Source: an uncultured Treponema sp.
GTDB taxonomy: Bacteria > Spirochaetota > Spirochaetia > Treponematales > Treponemataceae
Assembly (NCBI GenBank): GCA_937885175.1
Contig: CAKZZO010000149.1
Location: forward strand, 1-27,068
Length of the DNA stretch: 27,068 nt
Direction of reading: 5' to 3'
Of the stretch, positions 23,543-27,068 are shown in pieces. Under the pieces are notes generated by a model that made no database searches, was not told the DNA's origin, and saw only the letters and a list, made by a program, of their open reading frames with translations. A program made the position numbers and the translations under genes. Within the stretch, counting starts at the first letter, position 1. The number at the start of each line of letters is the position of its first letter.

Positions 23543-24560
23543 AGTCAGTCTCTTTTTCAATTGCGTCGTTGTGAATGGCTTCAAGTTCCCCTTGCAGCTT
23601 CTCCTTGTAGGCGGGGGCAAGGACTGTTTCCGTAAAGCCTGCTTCTAGGCCAAGCAACTGGTGATGGGGTAAGGAACCGTCAATCCATTGCTGAAGGCAC
23701 TGTGCCAGGGCCCTGTCAAAATGCTTGACTGTGGAGTAGGGTACGCGGTTTGTATAGGGAGACATATCCGTGTCCATGCCGATAGTGTAGGCGGATTTTT
23801 CGCCGTAATCCCGATTGTAGCGGAATATGCCGTGTATGCTTCCTCCGCACAGGGGCAGTATGAGTTTTGCAGTGTTTGTGCTAGAGGCAGTTTTGGAGGC
23901 CTGCTCTATCGTATAGTACCAGTAGAGGGACGCGGCCTGATTGTATCCGCTGCTTTCCATAAGGTTTCCGATTTCGTTCAAACTGATTTCTCCCGTCCTT
24001 TCTCCCAGACCAGCCGTAAAGCCTTTGATTGCATCCTGCAGCAGGGAGTTGCTCGTGTCTCCTATAATAATATCCACTTTATCGGTTTCCTGTATCAGTT
24101 TTGTGGCAAGACGACCTGCTTCATATGCTATGCCGTAAAAAGAAAAGCACACCGTATGGATATTCTGGCTTGCATTTGTTTCCCTGGAGTCTATCAGCAG
24201 CACCTGCTTGTTGTTTTGCTCAATTTTTGCCGCAAGGTCTTCCAGCGTTTTTTTGTACATGCCGTCGCAAAAAACATAGAGGACTTCTGCATTGGCACTT
24301 TGCTTTTGCTCCAGCAGATTTTCAGCCTGAGTCTTTGCCTTTTCCCAGTCTTGGGGAACAAATTCAAGAAGCGTGATGTCGGTGGCATTTGCTGCTTTGT
24401 GGAGGGCAAGGCTGATGGCATCTCCATAGGAAAGGTCTCCGATGGCTTCAGGTGCATAGAGCGCAATAATGTCATAGTCAGAAGAATCATCCGACGCTCC
24501 GCTTGAGCAGGAGGCTGAGAAAAGAAGCATTGTTGCCATAAAAGTGAAGAAAAATTTCAC
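23511..24560 (-). CDS. BMP/PnrA-family substrate-binding lipoprotein
   Basis: The 349-residue protein starts at GTG 24560 with a lipoprotein signal (MKFFFTFMATMLLFSASC). It resembles the basic membrane protein/PnrA family of nucleoside-binding lipoproteins: DLSYGDAISLALHKAA, YGIAYEAGRLATKLIQ, IKGFTAGLGERTGE and YTIGMDTDMSPYTNRVPYSTVKHFDRAL. Spirochaete relatives bind purine nucleosides. Here no permease or ATPase adjoins it, and the C-terminal end is charged and repetitive (YENEIENKNK). GTG rather than an internal ATG is chosen because it gives a basic N-terminus and follows an extended -10 box by six bases. The C13 fusion gene starts within its last codons, so the two proteins are probably made together. 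Confidence 0.83.
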   Translation of the reverse strand: MKFFFTFMATMLLFSASCSSGASDDSSDYDIIALYAPEAIGDLSYGDAISLALHKAANATDITLLEFVPQDWEKAKTQAENLLEQKQSANAEVLYVFCDGMYKKTLEDLAAKIEQNNKQVLLIDSRETNASQNIHTVCFSFYGIAYEAGRLATKLIQETDKVDIIIGDTSNSLLQDAIKGFTAGLGERTGEISLNEIGNLMESSGYNQAASLYWYYTIEQASKTASSTNTAKLILPLCGGSIHGIFRYNRDYGEKSAYTIGMDTDMSPYTNRVPYSTVKHFDRALAQCLQQWIDGSLPHHQLLGLEAGFTETVLAPAYKEKLQGELEAIHNDAIEKETDYENEIENKNK

Positions 24561-24566
24561 GCATAT

Positions 24567-24575
24567 ATTTTATCA
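24567..24575 (-). promoter_or_regulatory. Extended -10 promoter of the BMP-C13 operon, predicted leaderless
   Basis: On the minus strand TGATAAAAT (24567-24575) forms an extended -10 element, six bases before GTG 24560. No good -35 box is seen at the normal distance and no ribosome binding site lies before the GTG. Confidence 0.5.
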
Positions 24576-24627
24576 CATTGTATGAAATCCGCATATAGTT
24601 TTTCTGTAAAAGAATTTTTTATATTTT

Positions 24628-24657
24628 TTGCTTTTTTTGCATTAGTTATGCTATATT
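24628..24657 (+). promoter_or_regulatory. Promoter of the 771-residue lipoprotein gene
   Basis: TTGCTT (24628-24633) and TATATT (24652-24657) are separated by 18 bases, with TG in the extended -10 position. The leader of about 30 bases contains AAGGAG (24684-24689) five bases before ATG 24695. ATGCT and AGCAT flank the -10 box as a short inverted repeat. Confidence 0.55.
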
Positions 24658-24694
24658 GTAAGCATCTGCATCTTTTATGCTGTAAGGAGTGTTT

Positions 24695-27010
24695 ATGAAG
24701 AAGAAAAATTTCTTGTTGTCGGCATCGCTTTCCTTGTTCCTTGCTTTGGGAATGATGGCATGCAGCAATACTGATGATGATGGAGCGAATGAGCCTGCGC
24801 TTTCTTACAATTACATCACGCGAAACCGTGGCTTTATCGGCGGCTCAGTGATTTACAATGGCATCAATGGACTGAACAATCAGCTTGAGCCGGGAACAAA
24901 ACTTGGTATTCGCCTGGGATACCTGACCACACGCTACGAGACAGTCACTTCACTGGGCGAGTTTGACAATGATTCATCAACGGAAATCACGGTTTCTGTT
25001 GATGAAAATGACACGATGACGGGTGCGCCTTCAGGAGCCAAAACAGATGTGCAGCAGGTCAGCGAGGACATTCCCAGTCGCGCCCGCTACGGTTTTTTGG
25101 ATATTACTTCGGTTGATAAGGAAAAAATCAGTTTTACCGCAACGCTGTTTTCTGTTGACGGAACTTCTCATACTACGGTGTCAAAGACAATTGCCCTTGG
25201 TGATGGCTGTGACTTAAACGGCGACAATCAGAATGACTTGGTTTATACCATTCCGCCCATTAAGCGGACAGGCTACGAAGATGCCCGCTGGCTCACGTTC
25301 GTCTGTGACGAAGATATCGGGCACACTACCATGTACTATACCTTTACCGCGAAGGAAAAAGAAGCCGGCTATCGTGCAGCGGAAACTAATCCCTATGAAG
25401 CCAGTAGACCTGCAGAAGGCTTTTACGGCGTAAACTCAGACGGTCGGTTTATTTATCTGCAGAATACAGGTGCCTCCAATTCCCAGTCGGTGGACTTCAC
25501 AGATGCTGCTTTTGGCGACTTTGTTCTGGGCATGGATGCAAAGACAAAGACCTTTTCTTCTGAACTTGATGAAAGCGATGGCGTAACGGCAACTGATATT
25601 GCTGGTGCGCTGCAAGAGAATGCGACGTCATCCACGGTATCCGTGAATGCCAACTGTACAACCGTTGTCGGTTCTTCAGCAGGCAATTTTCTTGACTTTG
25701 AAAACTACACCTACCTGTACGACTATGCAGAATATCAGTTTCCTGATAAGACAAACGGCCCCAAAGACTTGCTGGACAAGTTGATTGCAAATGAGTCCGT
25801 AAAAGCGGCCGTCAAGACGGTAAATGGTAACAGCGAAGAGTTTCCCGTCCTTCCAGACAAGGTTATTGCACTGCTGAACAGCATTTTGAAAAACGAGGCC
25901 GCGGTAAAGGCAATTGCCTATGCCAATAACCAGAAGGAAAACTATGATGCGCTGATGGCGGATACGAGCATAACTATTTCTGGTCAGAAATATGCCCGCC
26001 GCATTATTGACACTTGCTATACTCAGTCGCCCAAGGCAGATATCAAGTCTCCCGACATTTCCAATGTCTATCCCTTTGCCTATGCCAATGTCGGCGATAT
26101 GCTGGAGGGAGACTATGTGGTTTCCCGTGAAGCCTACGCTGAGTATAGCGGGGCGGAACGCGCTATCTGCAGCAGTTACGATGACTTTAAGGCAAAACGT
26201 GATACCATCAATAAAAAATGGAGTGAATTTTCTTCGTTCTACATCAAAAAGGCAACGTATGAAGATGCGAACGGCAGCACAAAGACCATTGACTTTGCGA
26301 ATGATTTGGGATTGAAACTTGCAGGCGGCGTAAAAGGCGGAGTTTCCATTACGTCCAGCAAAGCACAGGTTGACCTTGGCGCGGCCGTGTATATCAGCCT
26401 GGACGCAAGTGCCGAGCAGATTGCCAATGTGGGCATAAAGGTTCTGACTTCAGGATTTAAAATTGGCATTCCTGATACCCAAATGCAGATTGGACCGGTT
26501 CCAATTGTGTACGGCGTTTCGGTTGTCATTGGCTTAAACTATGAAAGTTCTTTCAACCCTCATATTTGCTTTGTCGGTTTGTACGGTGGAGAAACTTCCT
26601 TTGGTGCTCACTACGGCATCAACTGGAAGTGGGGCTTTATTCCTTGGCCCTATTTCAATACCTTTGGTTCTGTTAATAAAATCTGCGAAACAGAAGCCTT
26701 CATTGGCGTTGATACTTCTCAGGGTAACAAAATTACTTGGGGACCTTGGGTAACCGTCTCTCCAAGTGTGGGGCTTGGCTGGTCAGCATTAAGTATTCGT
26801 GCCTCCGCGCCTATAACGGCCTCATTCAAGATGACGAACGAACTTCCAACCTTTAAGATAGTGTCTGCGGATTTAGGGCTAAAGGTGCAGTTTGTGCCAT
26901 ACTTTGAGTTAAGCATCCTAAAGCTGATCCACATCAGAAAGGATTTCGGCACTTTTGACATCGTAGGCGGTACGCTGCAATTATATCCTACGCCTGTCCG
27001 ATGGAAGTAG
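24695..27010 (+). CDS. Large lipoprotein of unknown function
   Basis: The 771-residue protein has a clear lipoprotein signal (MKKKNFLLSASLSLFLALGMMAC) followed by an acidic SNTDDDG linker, so it is exported and lipid-anchored. I do not recognise a family. The middle is rich in Thr, Ser, Asp and Asn. From about residue 545 to the end, alternating glycine, aromatic and hydrophobic residues (GGVKGGVSITSSKAQVDLGA, GLYGGETSFGAHYGINWKWG) suggest beta-strands, perhaps a barrel or sheet packed at the outer membrane. ATG 24695 has an AAGGAG ribosome binding site; GTG 24689 is unlikely. It is divergent from the BMP-C13 operon across a 134-base gap and ends exactly at the right-hand terminal repeat. A surface protein and possible C13 substrate or partner is only inference. 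Confidence 0.75.
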   Translation: MKKKNFLLSASLSLFLALGMMACSNTDDDGANEPALSYNYITRNRGFIGGSVIYNGINGLNNQLEPGTKLGIRLGYLTTRYETVTSLGEFDNDSSTEITVSVDENDTMTGAPSGAKTDVQQVSEDIPSRARYGFLDITSVDKEKISFTATLFSVDGTSHTTVSKTIALGDGCDLNGDNQNDLVYTIPPIKRTGYEDARWLTFVCDEDIGHTTMYYTFTAKEKEAGYRAAETNPYEASRPAEGFYGVNSDGRFIYLQNTGASNSQSVDFTDAAFGDFVLGMDAKTKTFSSELDESDGVTATDIAGALQENATSSTVSVNANCTTVVGSSAGNFLDFENYTYLYDYAEYQFPDKTNGPKDLLDKLIANESVKAAVKTVNGNSEEFPVLPDKVIALLNSILKNEAAVKAIAYANNQKENYDALMADTSITISGQKYARRIIDTCYTQSPKADIKSPDISNVYPFAYANVGDMLEGDYVVSREAYAEYSGAERAICSSYDDFKAKRDTINKKWSEFSSFYIKKATYEDANGSTKTIDFANDLGLKLAGGVKGGVSITSSKAQVDLGAAVYISLDASAEQIANVGIKVLTSGFKIGIPDTQMQIGPVPIVYGVSVVIGLNYESSFNPHICFVGLYGGETSFGAHYGINWKWGFIPWPYFNTFGSVNKICETEAFIGVDTSQGNKITWGPWVTVSPSVGLGWSALSIRASAPITASFKMTNELPTFKIVSADLGLKVQFVPYFELSILKLIHIRKDFGTFDIVGGTLQLYPTPVRWK

Positions 27011-27068
27011 CAAGGCAAACGCATTATAGATATCGAGCTTGCATATCGGCTGGACAAATGAAAAGTAG
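27007..27068 (-). repeat. Right copy of the 62-base terminal inverted repeat
   Basis: The reverse complement matches 17-78 at about 54 of 62 positions. The repeat begins at the stop codon of the large lipoprotein gene and runs to the last base of the window. Within it, GATAT and ATATC can form a short hairpin. It does not show the paired core sites of an integron attC. Confidence 0.85.

Noticed and set aside
23543..23620. Longer N-terminus for the C13 fusion protein beginning at 23620
   Set aside because: It would place 26 polar residues before the export signal and extend the overlap to 110 bases. The start at 23542 gives a proper lipoprotein signal.
1..27068. The whole window as a transposon bounded by terminal inverted repeats
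   Set aside because: It contains valS and gap and no transposase, integrase or resolvase. No target duplication can be seen, since the window ends inside the repeat.
27007..27068. Terminal repeat as an integron attC site (chromosomal integrons are known in Treponema)
   Set aside because: It lacks the paired RYYYAAC/GTTRRRY core sites and has no integrase or cassette array nearby.
1..27068. tRNA genes, CRISPR arrays, prophage or toxin-antitoxin genes
   Set aside because: No regularly spaced repeats, tRNA-like T-loop/acceptor combinations, phage structural genes or small paired genes were seen by reading. A dedicated scan could not be run.

Overview
The window reads as a chromosomal segment of a host-associated spirochaete, most likely a Treponema-like organism. 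This is inferred from the many lipoproteins with loosely conserved lipoboxes, the large propeller-cyclase sensor, the hicD-like dehydrogenase and the general protein character. No rRNA or other phylogenetic marker is present to prove it. Coding density is very high. There are 18 protein genes, no tRNA, rRNA, CRISPR array or insertion sequence that I can see, and no gene-free stretch above 300 bases. The two ends carry a 62-base imperfect inverted repeat (17-78 and 27007-27068), which suggests the window is a whole assembly contig broken at a dispersed repeat.

Left part (1-8183, all + strand). A sigma70-like promoter and a cobalamin riboswitch precede a periplasmic binding protein, cbiK (cobaltochelatase) and cbiD (corrin C1-methyltransferase), a small B12-controlled cluster. 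valS follows with its own promoter. A stand-alone HD protein lies directly behind it and carries every hydrolase residue of RelA/SpoT, so it is probably an alarmone hydrolase. Next comes gap (glyceraldehyde-3-phosphate dehydrogenase) with a strong intrinsic terminator.

Middle part (8184-15602, + strand). A SulP/STAS anion transporter is joined to an L-2-hydroxyisocaproate/lactate dehydrogenase relative. A complete TrpXYZ-like ABC uptake system (permease, ATPase, lipoprotein) follows, then a family-5 (oligopeptide-type) solute-binding lipoprotein.

Right part (15603-27068, mixed strands). On the minus strand lie an orphan UrtA-like binding lipoprotein and a 1008-residue sensor adenylate cyclase (14 propeller blades, Y_Y_Y, one membrane helix, class III cyclase). 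A divergent orphan DppB-type permease follows. The most unusual locus comes next: a two-gene minus-strand operon encoding a BMP/PnrA-like lipoprotein and a lipoprotein that fuses a Leu/Ile/Val-type binding domain to a legumain/Gpi8-like C13 cysteine peptidase. It is transcribed divergently from an unrecognised 771-residue lipoprotein.

Two themes cut across the window. First, five transcription units lack a ribosome binding site and have the -10 box 5-6 bases before the start codon, which predicts leaderless mRNAs. Second, six genes encode solute-binding proteins or domains, yet only one complete ABC transporter is present, so several of these may be sensors or share permeases encoded elsewhere.
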